A stretch of 64,000 nucleotides of DNA from assembly GCF_027213965.1 (NCBI RefSeq), contig NZ_JAPWGX010000002.1, positions 562,412 to 626,411 of the forward strand, given 5' to 3'. Under the pieces are notes generated by a model. That model was not told where the DNA came from and ran no database searches. It saw only the letters and a program-made list of their open reading frames with translations. How positions within the stretch are numbered: the first letter of the stretch is position 1; each line of letters begins with the position of its first letter. The DNA is from Maritalea porphyrae (GTDB taxonomy: Bacteria; Pseudomonadota; Alphaproteobacteria; Rhizobiales; Devosiaceae). Both the position numbers and the translations under genes were made by a program. Below, in pieces: positions 38,159-46,989 of this stretch.

Positions 38159-39067
38159 ATGGCTTTAGACCCCTTACCCCCATTGACCGCGCTTAGAGCC
38201 TTTGAGGCCGCAGCACGACATAAGAGTTTTACTAATGCTGCCAGTGAGTTACATATGACACAGTCGGCGGTGAGCTATCAAATTAAGCAGCTCGAAGATC
38301 GGTTTGGCGAACCGCTGTTCATTCGTGGAACACGGCAGGTGAGTTTATCTGAAGCAGGGGCGCGATTGGCACCTTCCATCACCGAAGCGTTTGAAATTAT
38401 TCGAAGATCATTTGCTGAAGCGCGGGGGCAAGCCGACGACTTATTGACCATTACAACCGCGCAAACGTTTGCCAGTTCGTGGCTCGCCAAACATTTTGGC
38501 GCATTTACCATTTGTTGCGCTGCACTGGCCGTTAAATTGGATATATCAAGCACGGCGTATAGTGATTTTCAGTCAGCGGGCGTTGATGTTGCCATAAGAA
38601 CCGGCAACGGCAATTGGCCCGGCCTTGTGGCGAAAAAGCTGATGCATTTTGACTATACGCCCATGTTATCGCCAAAACTGTTGGCCCAACACGACCTAAA
38701 AGAGCCCAAGGACCTATTGAAACTGCCTATGGCTAGTCCATCGGACCCTTGGTGGCACAGTTGGTTTAGCTCGATGAATGTGAATACCTCTGAGTTGAAA
38801 AAAGCAACTGGCCCGATTTTGGATGTTCAATATATTCATGGGGTTGCGGCGATATCGGGGAGCTCGGTTGCGCTGCTGACCCCCTCTTTCTATCGCGAAG
38901 AAATTGCTACGGGCACTTTAGTGCAACCGTTTGACCATGTTGAAAAGGAAGATCACGCGATTTGGCTGTGCTACCCAGAACGCCGTCAAAATTGGAAGAA
39001 AATCCAGATCTTTGAAGAGTGGCTGTTTCCCATGCTCGATCAAACCATGCCCGACAGGCGGGCTTAG
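38159..39067 (+). CDS. LysR-family transcriptional regulator, GcvA-like
   Basis: A 302-aa LysR-type regulator. The N-terminal winged helix-turn-helix reads PPLTALRAFEAAARHKSFTN, then AASELHMTQSAVSYQIKQLE, which is the GcvA/AmpR-like subgroup pattern; the C-terminal effector domain is periplasmic-binding-protein-like. The ATG at 38159 is supported by AAGGAG 8-9 nt upstream; a longer frame from 38111 lacks this. It converges with the AEC transporter gene (3-nt gap) and diverges from the DUF1127 gene. Effector and targets are unknown. Confidence 0.9.
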   Translation: MALDPLPPLTALRAFEAAARHKSFTNAASELHMTQSAVSYQIKQLEDRFGEPLFIRGTRQVSLSEAGARLAPSITEAFEIIRRSFAEARGQADDLLTITTAQTFASSWLAKHFGAFTICCAALAVKLDISSTAYSDFQSAGVDVAIRTGNGNWPGLVAKKLMHFDYTPMLSPKLLAQHDLKEPKDLLKLPMASPSDPWWHSWFSSMNVNTSELKKATGPILDVQYIHGVAAISGSSVALLTPSFYREEIATGTLVQPFDHVEKEDHAIWLCYPERRQNWKKIQIFEEWLFPMLDQTMPDRRA

Positions 39068-39070
39068 TTT

Positions 39071-40006
39071 TCACAGCGGGATTTGTTTCACCAAGGCAAT
39101 GACCACTGACACGGTAGCAACGGAGACGACGGTTGAAACCAAAATGGAGGCCGATATTTTTTGCGGCGCCACATCATAGTGCTGCGCCAGAATGTAAATA
39201 TTGCCCGCTACTGGCAGGGCAGCGCAAGCAATCATGACGCTTGCGGCAAATCCATCAACGGGGAACAGCCAAAGTGCGGTGATGGCCACGGCGATAGGGT
39301 GGACGAATAGTTTTAAACCGCTCAACCAAAACGCAGGCACCAGACCACGCGCTTTGATGGTCGACAAGGATGCACCGATGGCGACCAAGGCGCCTGGTGT
39401 GGCTGCACCGCCAAGAATGGTCACAAAATCGTCCAGTGGCTGCCACATGGGGATGTTAAACCCGGACCAAATCAACCCGATGGTGATGGACACAATCATT
39501 GGGTTGGCGGCCAAGCCTGAAAGAGCAGACCGAAGTGCTGCGCTTGGCGAAGATGATCCTTTGGACGATGTCACCAAAACAACCACCAAAGAGCCGAAAA
39601 CCGTTAAATCCATAGCCAAAACCAGAATGACCGGCCCGATGGCGGCTTCACCCAACAATAACACCAACATGGGCACGCCCAGAAAACCCACGTTGCCAAT
39701 GATGGATGTATGGGCTTCAAACGCCATTTCAGCGATCGTCAATCCGCGCTGGCGTGCCACCAGCGCCGCGACGGCGTAAACTGCAAAACTGCCCACCAAA
39801 TAAGCGCCCACAAAGGCCCAGTCAAAAATTTCGCCCAACGACAAGTTGGCTGCAAAGCGAAACAGCATGGCGGATAGGGCAAAATAGAAGACGAATTTTG
39901 TGAGGTAAGCAATCGCTTCTTTTGAGAAAAAGCCGGTACGGCCCGCCCCATAGCCTAAAGCGATGAGGGCAAAGAACGGCAATGTTTTCAAAAAGATTTC
40001 AAGCAT
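39071..40006 (-). CDS. AEC-family transporter (auxin efflux carrier type)
   Basis: A 311-aa membrane protein with about ten hydrophobic segments, matching the auxin efflux carrier (AEC) family of bacteria, whose characterised members transport malate, malonate or other small anions. Indicators are the N-terminal LKTLPFFALIALGYGAGRTG and the central NVGFLGVPMLVLLLGE. The substrate cannot be deduced. It lies downstream of a MarC-family gene (59 nt gap), possibly in one transcript with it, and converges with a LysR regulator gene that could control it. Confidence 0.88.
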   Translation of the reverse strand: MLEIFLKTLPFFALIALGYGAGRTGFFSKEAIAYLTKFVFYFALSAMLFRFAANLSLGEIFDWAFVGAYLVGSFAVYAVAALVARQRGLTIAEMAFEAHTSIIGNVGFLGVPMLVLLLGEAAIGPVILVLAMDLTVFGSLVVVLVTSSKGSSSPSAALRSALSGLAANPMIVSITIGLIWSGFNIPMWQPLDDFVTILGGAATPGALVAIGASLSTIKARGLVPAFWLSGLKLFVHPIAVAITALWLFPVDGFAASVMIACAALPVAGNIYILAQHYDVAPQKISASILVSTVVSVATVSVVIALVKQIPL

Positions 40007-40065
40007 GAGGCAAGATTAGCGCCAACCGATTGGCATGACGAGCCGGTTTAGTGACAATCAGTCTT

Positions 40066-40707
40066 TTATGTGAGACCGGGGATAAGACCCGAGGTGCGAA
40101 TACCATCAAAGATGAACTGAACGGACAGGGCCGCCAGTAAAACACCCACAACCCGAGACACCACATGCAAAATGGTCACGCCAAGGATCTTTTGCAGCTG
40201 GGTCGCACCAAGCAACAACAGGTAAGTGGCCATAAGAATGGTCATCAACCCGCCCACAACTGCAGCTTGCCGAGCATGATCGCCAGATGCATCGGCGATT
40301 AAAAGGATCGTCGCCCCGATCGCACCAGGCCCAGCAATAAGGGGCGTAGCCAGTGGAAATACCGAAATATCGTTGCTGGACGCGGCTTCGGCATTTTCCT
40401 CGTCGGTGGTAGATGTGGCGCTAGAATCGCGCGCGAACACCATATCAATGGAGATCAAAAGCAACAAAATACCGCCCGCTGCGCGCAAAGCAGGCAGACC
40501 AATGCCAAAAATGTGCAGAATCGCTTCGCCGAACAGTGCGAAGAACAAAAGCACCAAACCACCGATTACTGTGCCTTTGAGCGCCATGGCGCGGCGCTCT
40601 TTAGCCGATGCACCCGCGGTCAACGCCGCAAACAACACCACAATATCTGCCGGACCAATGGTGGCAAAATAGGTAGTGAGGGCAATCAAAAAGGTGTCTA
40701 GCGGCAT
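40066..40707 (-). CDS. MarC-family integral membrane protein
   Basis: A 213-aa protein with six hydrophobic segments and the MarC (UPF0056) features: TIGPADIVVLFAALTAG near the N-terminus and ISVFPLATPLIAGPGAIGAT in the middle. MarC proteins were once linked to multiple antibiotic resistance, a link later withdrawn; their transport function is unknown. A hydrophilic loop of about 25 residues rich in Ser/Thr/Glu (ARDSSATSTTDEENAEAASS) separates helices 3 and 4. It follows gshB by 17 nt on the same strand. Confidence 0.9.
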   Translation of the reverse strand: MPLDTFLIALTTYFATIGPADIVVLFAALTAGASAKERRAMALKGTVIGGLVLLFFALFGEAILHIFGIGLPALRAAGGILLLLISIDMVFARDSSATSTTDEENAEAASSNDISVFPLATPLIAGPGAIGATILLIADASGDHARQAAVVGGLMTILMATYLLLLGATQLQKILGVTILHVVSRVVGVLLAALSVQFIFDGIRTSGLIPGLT

Positions 40708-40724
40708 GAGGGCACTCTAGCGGT

Positions 40725-41675
40725 TTAGCGCCGCTTTTCAATAGCGTCGAGAATCAACACCGCAATGTCAGGCCCGCCAAAGCGCTTGATCTCCCGAATG
40801 CCTGTTGGCGAAGTCACATTGATTTCGGTGATATAATCGCCAATCACGTCAATGCCGACGAAAATGAAATCGCGTTGCTTAAGCGCTGGGGCGATTTTTT
40901 CGCAGATTTCAAGATCACGGGGGGTGAGTTCAACAAATTCGGGGCGACCGCCCACATGCATGTTGGAGCGCGCTTCGCCTTCTGCTGGAATACGGTTAAG
41001 CCCTGCAACGGGCACGCCATCAATAATGATTATGCGTTTATCGCCTTTTCTGACGTCGGGCAGATATTTCTGGATCATAAAGGGTTCGGGGAAACTATCC
41101 TCAAACATTTCGAGCAATGAAACCAGGTTTTGGTCGTTTTCGCGCAGCAAAAATACGCCTGCTCCCCCATTGCCAAACAAGGGTTTAACGATGATATCGC
41201 CGTGGGTTTCACGGAATTTAACGATTCGGGACCGATCACGGGTGACCAGAGTTGGCGGCATAAGATCTGGAAATTCAGTGACCAGAATTTTTTCAGGGGC
41301 ATTGCGCACAGGTTCAGGTGCATTCACCACTAGTGTTTTGGGGTGCAAGCGCTCCAGCAAATGGGTGGTGGTGATATAATTCATGTCGAACGGGGGATCT
41401 TGGCGCAGCAAAATCACATCCAATTCTGACAGGTCAGTGATTTGACCTGCGCCCAATTCGAACCAATTCTTCGTGTCGTCCGTCACTTTGATCGGGAAAA
41501 CCTCAGCGCTGACCACATTGTTTTCAAGCGCCAGCGTGGCGGGTAGATAATAAAAGACTTCATGACCGCGCGCTTGGGCTTCAAGCATCATAGCAAAGCT
41601 GCTGTCACCAACGGGGTTGATGCTTTCAATTGGGTCCATTTGCACGCCAATTTTGAGTTTTTTCGCCGTTGCCAT
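40725..41675 (-). CDS. gshB: Glutathione synthetase
   Basis: A 316-aa ATP-grasp enzyme that joins glycine to gamma-glutamylcysteine, the second step of glutathione synthesis. Family features include [20 protein letters not shown] at the N-terminus, [20 protein letters not shown], the phosphate-binding [12 protein letters not shown], and [17 protein letters not shown] at the C-terminus. The ATG at 41675 is preferred because AAAGG lies 4 nt upstream; an ATG at 41690, five codons earlier, directly follows the yraN stop. Order rsmI-yraN-gshB is conserved in Hyphomicrobiales. The GFA-domain gene elsewhere in the window may use glutathione. Confidence 0.96.
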   Translation of the reverse strand: MATAKKLKIGVQMDPIESINPVGDSSFAMMLEAQARGHEVFYYLPATLALENNVVSAEVFPIKVTDDTKNWFELGAGQITDLSELDVILLRQDPPFDMNYITTTHLLERLHPKTLVVNAPEPVRNAPEKILVTEFPDLMPPTLVTRDRSRIVKFRETHGDIIVKPLFGNGGAGVFLLRENDQNLVSLLEMFEDSFPEPFMIQKYLPDVRKGDKRIIIIDGVPVAGLNRIPAEGEARSNMHVGGRPEFVELTPRDLEICEKIAPALKQRDFIFVGIDVIGDYITEINVTSPTGIREIKRFGGPDIAVLILDAIEKRR

Positions 41676-41690
41676 AAAGCCTTTATCCAT

Positions 41691-42059
41691 TCAATTGGTT
41701 TGAAACGCATCAACGATATGCACAGGCCAGACTAAAGGTGCAAGGCCGATCACATCAAATCTTATTGTTCGGGTCTGATATTGTGGGTTTTGAGAAAGCC
41801 AATATTGAGCTGCAGAGATGATCCTGTCTTTGCGTACCGCTTCAAAAGCTTCGCCCAAATGCTCTTGCTTGCGCCGGGCTTTCACCTCAACAAACACAAG
41901 CATTTCGCCGCGTTTTGCAATGAGATCAATTTCACCGCCTCGTGCTTTAAATCTCTGGTCAATGACGCGAAAGCCTTTGAGTGACAAAAATATCTTTGCC
42001 CAAAATTCGCCTTTGCGGCCAAAATGCTCAGCTTTTGTGCGTTTTGAGCTATTCGGCAT
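41691..42059 (-). CDS. yraN: UPF0102/YraN-family nuclease-fold protein
   Basis: A 122-aa protein of the UPF0102 (YraN) family with a restriction-endonuclease-like fold. The nuclease-type motif is visible as ARGGEIDLIAKRGEMLVFVE followed by VKAR, with D-x(n)-ExK geometry. Function is not established; genomic pairing with rsmI is very widespread. Its ATG lies within the last codons of rsmI, an 11-nt overlap, implying translational coupling, and gshB follows directly. Length is standard. Confidence 0.93.
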   Translation of the reverse strand: MPNSSKRTKAEHFGRKGEFWAKIFLSLKGFRVIDQRFKARGGEIDLIAKRGEMLVFVEVKARRKQEHLGEAFEAVRKDRIISAAQYWLSQNPQYQTRTIRFDVIGLAPLVWPVHIVDAFQTN

Positions 42060-42933
42060 TTTTCAGCTCAAGCGCTATTTGATAGACTTGCTTGCGTTTC
42101 AAATCAAAGTCTGCGGCGACTTTGTCCACTGCTCCGCGCAGGGGCATTTCTTCCATCAACGTTTTCAGCACTGCCCGCCATTGATCGGGGTCAACTTGTG
42201 CCACTTTGCTTGCGCCGGCCACCAAGATCACCACTTCGCCTTTTGTCGTTTCACCAGCAAATTCATCGGCCAACTCGCCCGCTGTGCCCCGATAAAGCGT
42301 TTCAAAACGCTTTGTCAGTTCACGCGCCACAACCACTTGCCGGTCAGAGCCAAACACTTGCGCCAAAGCGCTCAAGGTGGCGTTGGTGCGTTTGGGTGAT
42401 TCATAAAAAACCAATGTAGGTTGATGGGTTTTAAGCTCTTCTAACCTACTTATGCGCGCGGCTTGTTTGGGGGGCAAAAAGCCAAAAAAGCTAAAACTAT
42501 CCGTTGGTAGACCGCTCACCGCCAACGCGCTCAATACAGCAGATGCGCCGGGAATGGCGATAATAGAAATGGCTTCTTCAGCGGCCATTCGAACCAAGGG
42601 GAAGCCTGGATCAGAAATCAACGGGGTGCCCGCATCTGATATCAAGCAAATGGCTTTGCCTGATTTTACCTCATCCACAATATTTTGCGCTTGGGCCATT
42701 TCATTATGTTCGTGCAGCGATGCCTTTTGGGTCTTTATGCCGTAGGCGTTTAACAGCTTGGCGGAAGTGCGTGTGTCCTCACAAAGGATCAATTCAGCGC
42801 CCGCCAAGGTTTCCAGCGCCCGAACGGAGATATCTTTGAGGTTACCAATGGGGGTGGAAACCAAATATAGGGCTGGCTCGAGCTTGGGCGCTACAAATGC
42901 ATGACCAGATATAAGAAATTGATGTTCCGCCAT
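42049..42933 (-). CDS. rsmI: 16S rRNA (cytidine1402-2'-O)-methyltransferase
   Basis: A 294-aa SAM-dependent methyltransferase of the tetrapyrrole-methylase fold that 2'-O-methylates C1402 in the ribosomal P site. Signatures are ALYLVSTPIGNLKDISVRAL near residue 21, CLISDAGTPLISDPGFPLVR in the middle, and FYESPKRTNATLSAL. The N-terminus carries about 20 residues before the conserved domain. It overlaps yraN by 11 nt, and is divergent from the LpoA-like lipoprotein gene with a 145-bp gap, a pairing seen in many proteobacteria. Confidence 0.95.
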   Translation of the reverse strand: MAEHQFLISGHAFVAPKLEPALYLVSTPIGNLKDISVRALETLAGAELILCEDTRTSAKLLNAYGIKTQKASLHEHNEMAQAQNIVDEVKSGKAICLISDAGTPLISDPGFPLVRMAAEEAISIIAIPGASAVLSALAVSGLPTDSFSFFGFLPPKQAARISRLEELKTHQPTLVFYESPKRTNATLSALAQVFGSDRQVVVARELTKRFETLYRGTAGELADEFAGETTKGEVVILVAGASKVAQVDPDQWRAVLKTLMEEMPLRGAVDKVAADFDLKRKQVYQIALELKNAE

Positions 42934-43078
42934 GAAATCTGCTCATTGTCCAAATATTTGTTCAATTGACTCTTTAAGCTTTGCAGCCTGTTTTGTATAG
43001 CTATTGGAGCAATTGCGTATTTTGGCGTAAGACCAAGAGCACAATAAGCGGCAAAAAATAAACTGGGGTACTTTAGCG

Positions 43079-44299
43079 ATGTCGGCATTCAACTTGAAAC
43101 CTTTGGCGGGCGGCGCCAAATTGGCAGCAAGTCTTCTTGCGGCCGTTGGGCTTTTTGCCTGCACACCCGATTTCAATTTTGGCCCGTCCAACCTATCCAA
43201 CAACCAGCAAAAACCAGTGCTGCAAGGCAATCTACCCCCAGCCAGTGGCGAAACCCTAGGCGATGGGCCAGTACGTGTGGTTTTGTTGACGCCTTTGAGT
43301 GCTGAAGGCGGCTTGGGCACTGTGGGCATTTCGATTCGCAATGGTGCCAAAATGGCAATTGATAAGATCAAATCAAACAACCAGTTCGCTTCCAATATCC
43401 ATGTAGTGGTCAAAGACACAGGTGGTTCTGCGGTAACGGCCAAGGCGCTTGCCACACAGGCCGTGAGTGAAGGCGCTAGCCTGATACTTGGGCCACTTCG
43501 CGCCGACGGCGTGCGGGCAGCAGGCAGCGTTGCGCGGGCAGCGGGCATTCCCCTCATCGGTTATTCAAACAATTCGGGCGCATCCGCCCCTGGCATCTAT
43601 TTGTTGAACGTCTTGCCTGAATCTGAAGTTTTGCGCTCAATCAAATATGCCCAAAATTTTGGCCGAAAGAATTTTGCCGCCATCGTACCGCGCACTGACT
43701 TTGGGCAAATCCAAGAGGGCGCGTTCCGCGTTGCTGCTTCAGAAACGGGCGCGGCAATCCACGGCATTTATCAGTTCTCCAATGAGGAAGAAGCGCGCAC
43801 AGCGGTTGAGCAATTGGTGCCATTTTTGATTTCGGGTACGGTTGACGCGATCTTTTTGCCTGACCGGGCAACGGCCCCTTCAATTGCAGTGCTGCTTGAA
43901 AGCGCACAAATTGAAAAGTCTGACATTACAATTATTGGCTCGGCTGACTGGGATGGCGACGTTAAAGTTTCTCAAACGCCTTTCTTAACGGGTGCCTTTT
44001 TTCCCGCGGTGGATGGTGCCGGTTATGAACGTTTGAAGCCAGAATATGAAGCCATTTATGGGGTGGCGCCACACCCAATGGCAACCTTTGCCTATACATC
44101 CATATTGCTGGCAAACTCCTCGTCCCTAGCCAATGCAACACCACGCTATGATCGCAATCAGCTAACACGTCCAAGTGGATTTGCAGGCCAAGATGGGGTG
44201 TTCCGGTTCTTTGACAATGGCACAAACCAACATGCTTTGGTGGTGAAGCAAGTGGTAATAGATGGCAGCCGGATCGTTGACGGGGCGAAGATGCCCTAA
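43079..44299 (+). CDS. LpoA-like periplasmic lipoprotein (penicillin-binding protein activator)
   Basis: A 406-aa lipoprotein with a signal peptide and lipobox LFAC, modified Cys at residue 28. The remainder is a type-I periplasmic-binding-protein fold (VRVVLLTPLSAEGGLGTVG; LGPLRADGVRAAGSVARAAG), as found in LpoA-type activators of class-A penicillin-binding proteins and in leucine-binding proteins. Placement divergent from rsmI-yraN is typical of LpoA-like genes. Alphaproteobacterial forms lack the TPR N-terminal domain of gamma-proteobacterial LpoA, as here. Role in peptidoglycan synthesis is inferred from family. Confidence 0.87.
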   Translation: MSAFNLKPLAGGAKLAASLLAAVGLFACTPDFNFGPSNLSNNQQKPVLQGNLPPASGETLGDGPVRVVLLTPLSAEGGLGTVGISIRNGAKMAIDKIKSNNQFASNIHVVVKDTGGSAVTAKALATQAVSEGASLILGPLRADGVRAAGSVARAAGIPLIGYSNNSGASAPGIYLLNVLPESEVLRSIKYAQNFGRKNFAAIVPRTDFGQIQEGAFRVAASETGAAIHGIYQFSNEEEARTAVEQLVPFLISGTVDAIFLPDRATAPSIAVLLESAQIEKSDITIIGSADWDGDVKVSQTPFLTGAFFPAVDGAGYERLKPEYEAIYGVAPHPMATFAYTSILLANSSSLANATPRYDRNQLTRPSGFAGQDGVFRFFDNGTNQHALVVKQVVIDGSRIVDGAKMP

Positions 44300-44316
44300 G
44301 GGGTTTACCCCTTAGG
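44295..44316. terminator. Palindrome spanning the stop codons of two convergent genes
   Basis: A perfect 9-bp inverted repeat CCTAAGGGG-TTTA-CCCCTTAGG. The TAA of the lipoprotein gene (44297-44299) sits in the left arm, and the TAA of hemW (44314-44312 on minus) in the right arm. It may act as a bidirectional terminator, although no T tract follows in either direction. Confidence 0.45.
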
Positions 44317-45466
44317 CCGCAAGATCTGCCACAACAGCGTCAAGCACGGGCCAACCTTTATCGGTGACCCTTAAGTTGCCATCTTCCAGCATTTCGACAA
44401 AACCAATCCCGGTGAGGTGGTCGATTTGTTCTTGGCGCAGTTTTTGCCCCGCAAGCGCTTCAAAACGAGCTGGAGAAATGCCGGTTTTAAGGCGCAAACC
44501 CATCAGCAAATATTCGTCTGATTGCTCGCCGCGACTTAGGGCCTCAAACTCAACGAACCCATCGCCTTTTGCACTTACATATTCAGCCCATTTGAATGGC
44601 ATGCGCTCAGTGGCGGTGGCGTGGCGCTTACCTTCAATCAATAAACGTCCATGTGCGCCTGGGCCGATGCCCGCATATTCGCCATATTGCCAATAGGTTA
44701 GATTGTGGCGGCTTTCTTCGCCCGGCGCGGCGTGATTTGAAATCTCATAGGCCGGTAAACCACGCGCATCGCAGATTTCTTGGGTCAATTCATAAAAGTC
44801 AGCTGACAATTCGGGGCCGGGCATATTCAACTTACCGGCATGAAACAGGTCATAATAGCGGGTGCCCGATTCAATGGTCAGTGCATAAAGCGAGATATGT
44901 TCCCGGGCTAAATCCAGCGCTTCGTTCAATTCTTCGCGCCATTCGTCCAAAGTTTGGTTGGGGCGGGCATAGATTAAATCGTAGCTGACCCGATCAAATA
45001 TCGACTGGGCCAGTTTGACCGCCGCTTTTGCGTCTTCGACTGAATGCAAACGCCCGAGCGCAGCTAGTGGCTCGGCGCGCAAAGACTGTACCCCGAGCGA
45101 TACCCGGTTAACGCCTGCCAAGCGAATGGCTTGGAACTTTTCTCGTTCCACGCTTGTGGGATTGGCTTCTAGGGTGATTTCAACGTCGTTGGATAATTGC
45201 CATTTGGTGGAAATCGCATTGATGATTTTTTCAACCGATTGGGGCTGCATTAGGGAAGGCGTTCCCCCACCGAAAAAGATCGAGCGTACAGTCCGACCCG
45301 GCACCAATTCAGCTGTTTGGCTGATCTCGGTGAGATAGTTCTCAACAAAGGCCTCTTCGTCAAAGGGACCGCGATGCACATGAGAATTGAAGTCACAATA
45401 AGGGCATTTGGCCGCGCAAAACGGCCAATGCACATAGACGCCAAAAAGATCCGGCTCAATCGTCAG
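44312..45466 (-). CDS. hemW: Heme chaperone HemW (coproporphyrinogen-oxidase-like radical SAM protein)
   Basis: A radical-SAM protein of the HemW family, thought to deliver heme to membrane proteins rather than oxidise coproporphyrinogen. The cluster motif is CAAKCPYC, followed by DFNSHV and the [11 protein letters not shown] and GVQSL segments. No ATG precedes the conserved region. A GTG at 45433 would remove the conserved EPDLFGVY and has no ribosome site. A CTG at 45466 gives [17 protein letters not shown] with AAGGA 8 nt upstream, and an ATT at 45460 overlaps the rdgB stop. The CTG is annotated here as most likely; an in-frame stop sits just upstream. It is third in rph-rdgB-hemW. Confidence 0.9.
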   Translation of the reverse strand: MTIEPDLFGVYVHWPFCAAKCPYCDFNSHVHRGPFDEEAFVENYLTEISQTAELVPGRTVRSIFFGGGTPSLMQPQSVEKIINAISTKWQLSNDVEITLEANPTSVEREKFQAIRLAGVNRVSLGVQSLRAEPLAALGRLHSVEDAKAAVKLAQSIFDRVSYDLIYARPNQTLDEWREELNEALDLAREHISLYALTIESGTRYYDLFHAGKLNMPGPELSADFYELTQEICDARGLPAYEISNHAAPGEESRHNLTYWQYGEYAGIGPGAHGRLLIEGKRHATATERMPFKWAEYVSAKGDGFVEFEALSRGEQSDEYLLMGLRLKTGISPARFEALAGQKLRQEQIDHLTGIGFVEMLEDGNLRVTDKGWPVLDAVVADLAA

Positions 45467-46094
45467 GGCAACAGTCCTTCACAAACAAAGAAAACGCACG
45501 CGAGCGATGCGAAAGTCCAATTTTGTCTTTAGACCAAGCGTGTTTTTCGCTTTCGCTCATTTCACCAAAAGTGCGCATGTGCCCATCGGGCTGGAACATG
45601 GGATCATAACCAAAGCCAGACGTGCCGCGTGGGGGCCATACTAATGTGCCTTCAGCTCGCCCCTCAAAGCATATTGTTTCGCCTTCGGGGTTGGCCAGGC
45701 ACAAAACCGCTACAAAAGCGGCTGTGCGTTTACCCGGCGCCATTGCACCTTTTTCCATCAAAGAGGTGTGAACCTTGACCATTGCATCGTCAAAATTCTT
45801 GTTTGGTCCTGCCCAACGCGCTGAATAAATGCCAGGGTCACCATCAAGGGCGTAAACGCTTAGACCTGAATCGTCAGACAGCGCCCAAAGACTTGAGGCT
45901 TTGGTTGCCGCCAAGGCTTTGATCTTGGCGTTTTCTTCGTACGTTGTACCGGTTTCTTCTGGCTCGGGCAGCCCCAATTCGCCAGCAGACACCAATTCCA
46001 ACCCAAATGGTTTTAAAAGCGTGCGGAATTCGCGTACCTTGCCCTCATTATGGGTGGCAACAACCAGTTTTTGGCCTTTTTGCAGCTTGCGCAT
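45456..46094 (-). CDS. rdgB: dITP/XTP pyrophosphatase RdgB
   Basis: A 212-aa member of the Ham1/RdgB family that hydrolyses dITP, ITP and XTP to monophosphates, keeping deaminated purines out of nucleic acids. The N-terminal [35 protein letters not shown] and the C-terminal [15 protein letters not shown] are diagnostic, and the end has LSHRSRAF. Its ATG at 46094 lies 1 nt after the rph stop codon. The 3' end probably overlaps the beginning of hemW. No unusual features were seen. Confidence 0.96.
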   Translation of the reverse strand: MRKLQKGQKLVVATHNEGKVREFRTLLKPFGLELVSAGELGLPEPEETGTTYEENAKIKALAATKASSLWALSDDSGLSVYALDGDPGIYSARWAGPNKNFDDAMVKVHTSLMEKGAMAPGKRTAAFVAVLCLANPEGETICFEGRAEGTLVWPPRGTSGFGYDPMFQPDGHMRTFGEMSESEKHAWSKDKIGLSHRSRAFSLFVKDCCPDD

Positions 46095-46095
46095 A

Positions 46096-46812
46096 TTAGT
46101 CCTTTAACGCCGCTTTTTGCAGTGCAACCAACTCATTGACGCCTTTTTGCGCCAAACCAATCAATTTTGCCAATTCGTCGGCAGAAAATGGGCTCTCTTC
46201 TGCGGTGCCTTGAATTTCAACAAAGCCGCCGGAACCAGTCATCACAAAATTTGCATCAGTTTCTGCCGCACTATCTTCGTCATAGTCCAAATCAAGCACC
46301 GGTTGGCCTTTGTAGATGCCGCAAGAAATAGCCGCCAAATGATCGCTGACCACATTGTCACCAACAAGGTCGCGTTCGCGCATCCATGACAGCGCGTCAC
46401 TCATAGCCACAAATGCACCGGTAATCGCGGCTGTGCGCGTGCCACCATCCGCTTCGATCACATCACAATCCACCGTGATTTGGTTTTCGCCCAATGCTTT
46501 CATGTCGACCACTGCGCGCAAAGACCGTCCGATAAGGCGCTGAATTTCTTGGGTGCGGCCAGATTGTTTGCCCGCGGTTGCTTCGCGGCGCATGCGCTGA
46601 CCTGTTGAGCGGGGCAACATGCCATATTCTGCGGTAACCCATCCCAAACCTTGGCCCCGACGCCAGGGTGGCAAATTGGTTTCAACGCTTGCGGTGCACA
46701 ATACTTTGGTGCCACCAAACGAGATCATGCATGATCCTTCTGCGTGAGAAGAAACATGGCGCTCAATGGTAACATCGCGCATTTGGTCAGTTGCGCGTTT
46801 TGACGGCCGCAT
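46096..46812 (-). CDS. rph: Ribonuclease PH
   Basis: A 238-aa phosphorolytic exoribonuclease that trims tRNA 3' ends. The ATG at 46812 gives [18 protein letters not shown], the family N-terminus, and is preferred over a 22-residue extension to 46878; AAAGGGG lies about 5 nt upstream. Conserved blocks include [60 protein letters not shown] and [20 protein letters not shown]. It is followed directly by rdgB, a common pairing, and diverges from hrcA with a gap of about 180 nt. Confidence 0.96.
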   Translation of the reverse strand: MRPSKRATDQMRDVTIERHVSSHAEGSCMISFGGTKVLCTASVETNLPPWRRGQGLGWVTAEYGMLPRSTGQRMRREATAGKQSGRTQEIQRLIGRSLRAVVDMKALGENQITVDCDVIEADGGTRTAAITGAFVAMSDALSWMRERDLVGDNVVSDHLAAISCGIYKGQPVLDLDYDEDSAAETDANFVMTGSGGFVEIQGTAEESPFSADELAKLIGLAQKGVNELVALQKAALKD

Positions 46813-46989
46813 AGGGTTCCCCTTTTGTAATGCCCTTATCTTGTGGCTTTGCTTGGCTGAAATTGCAGCCAACTTCAAGGGTAAAGCGCTGCTTTTGATG
46901 ATTTTTGCGAAAAATTTGAACGGCTAATCGCTTGGCGATCCAAGAAATTGCGCATAAATAGGAATAGAGTTTGGTTTAACGAGGCTGTT

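Noticed and set aside
39201-39779. A 192-codon plus-strand frame opposite the AEC transporter
   Set aside because: It is antisense to a clear membrane protein, with an Ala/Thr/Met/Asn-rich composition typical of shadow frames.
46931-46959. CTTG-N18-CATAAAT before hrcA as a RpoH promoter
   Set aside because: The -10 part fits the CyTATnT consensus poorly; the CTTGG-CGAT-CCAAG palindrome there is short. Not reported as a feature.
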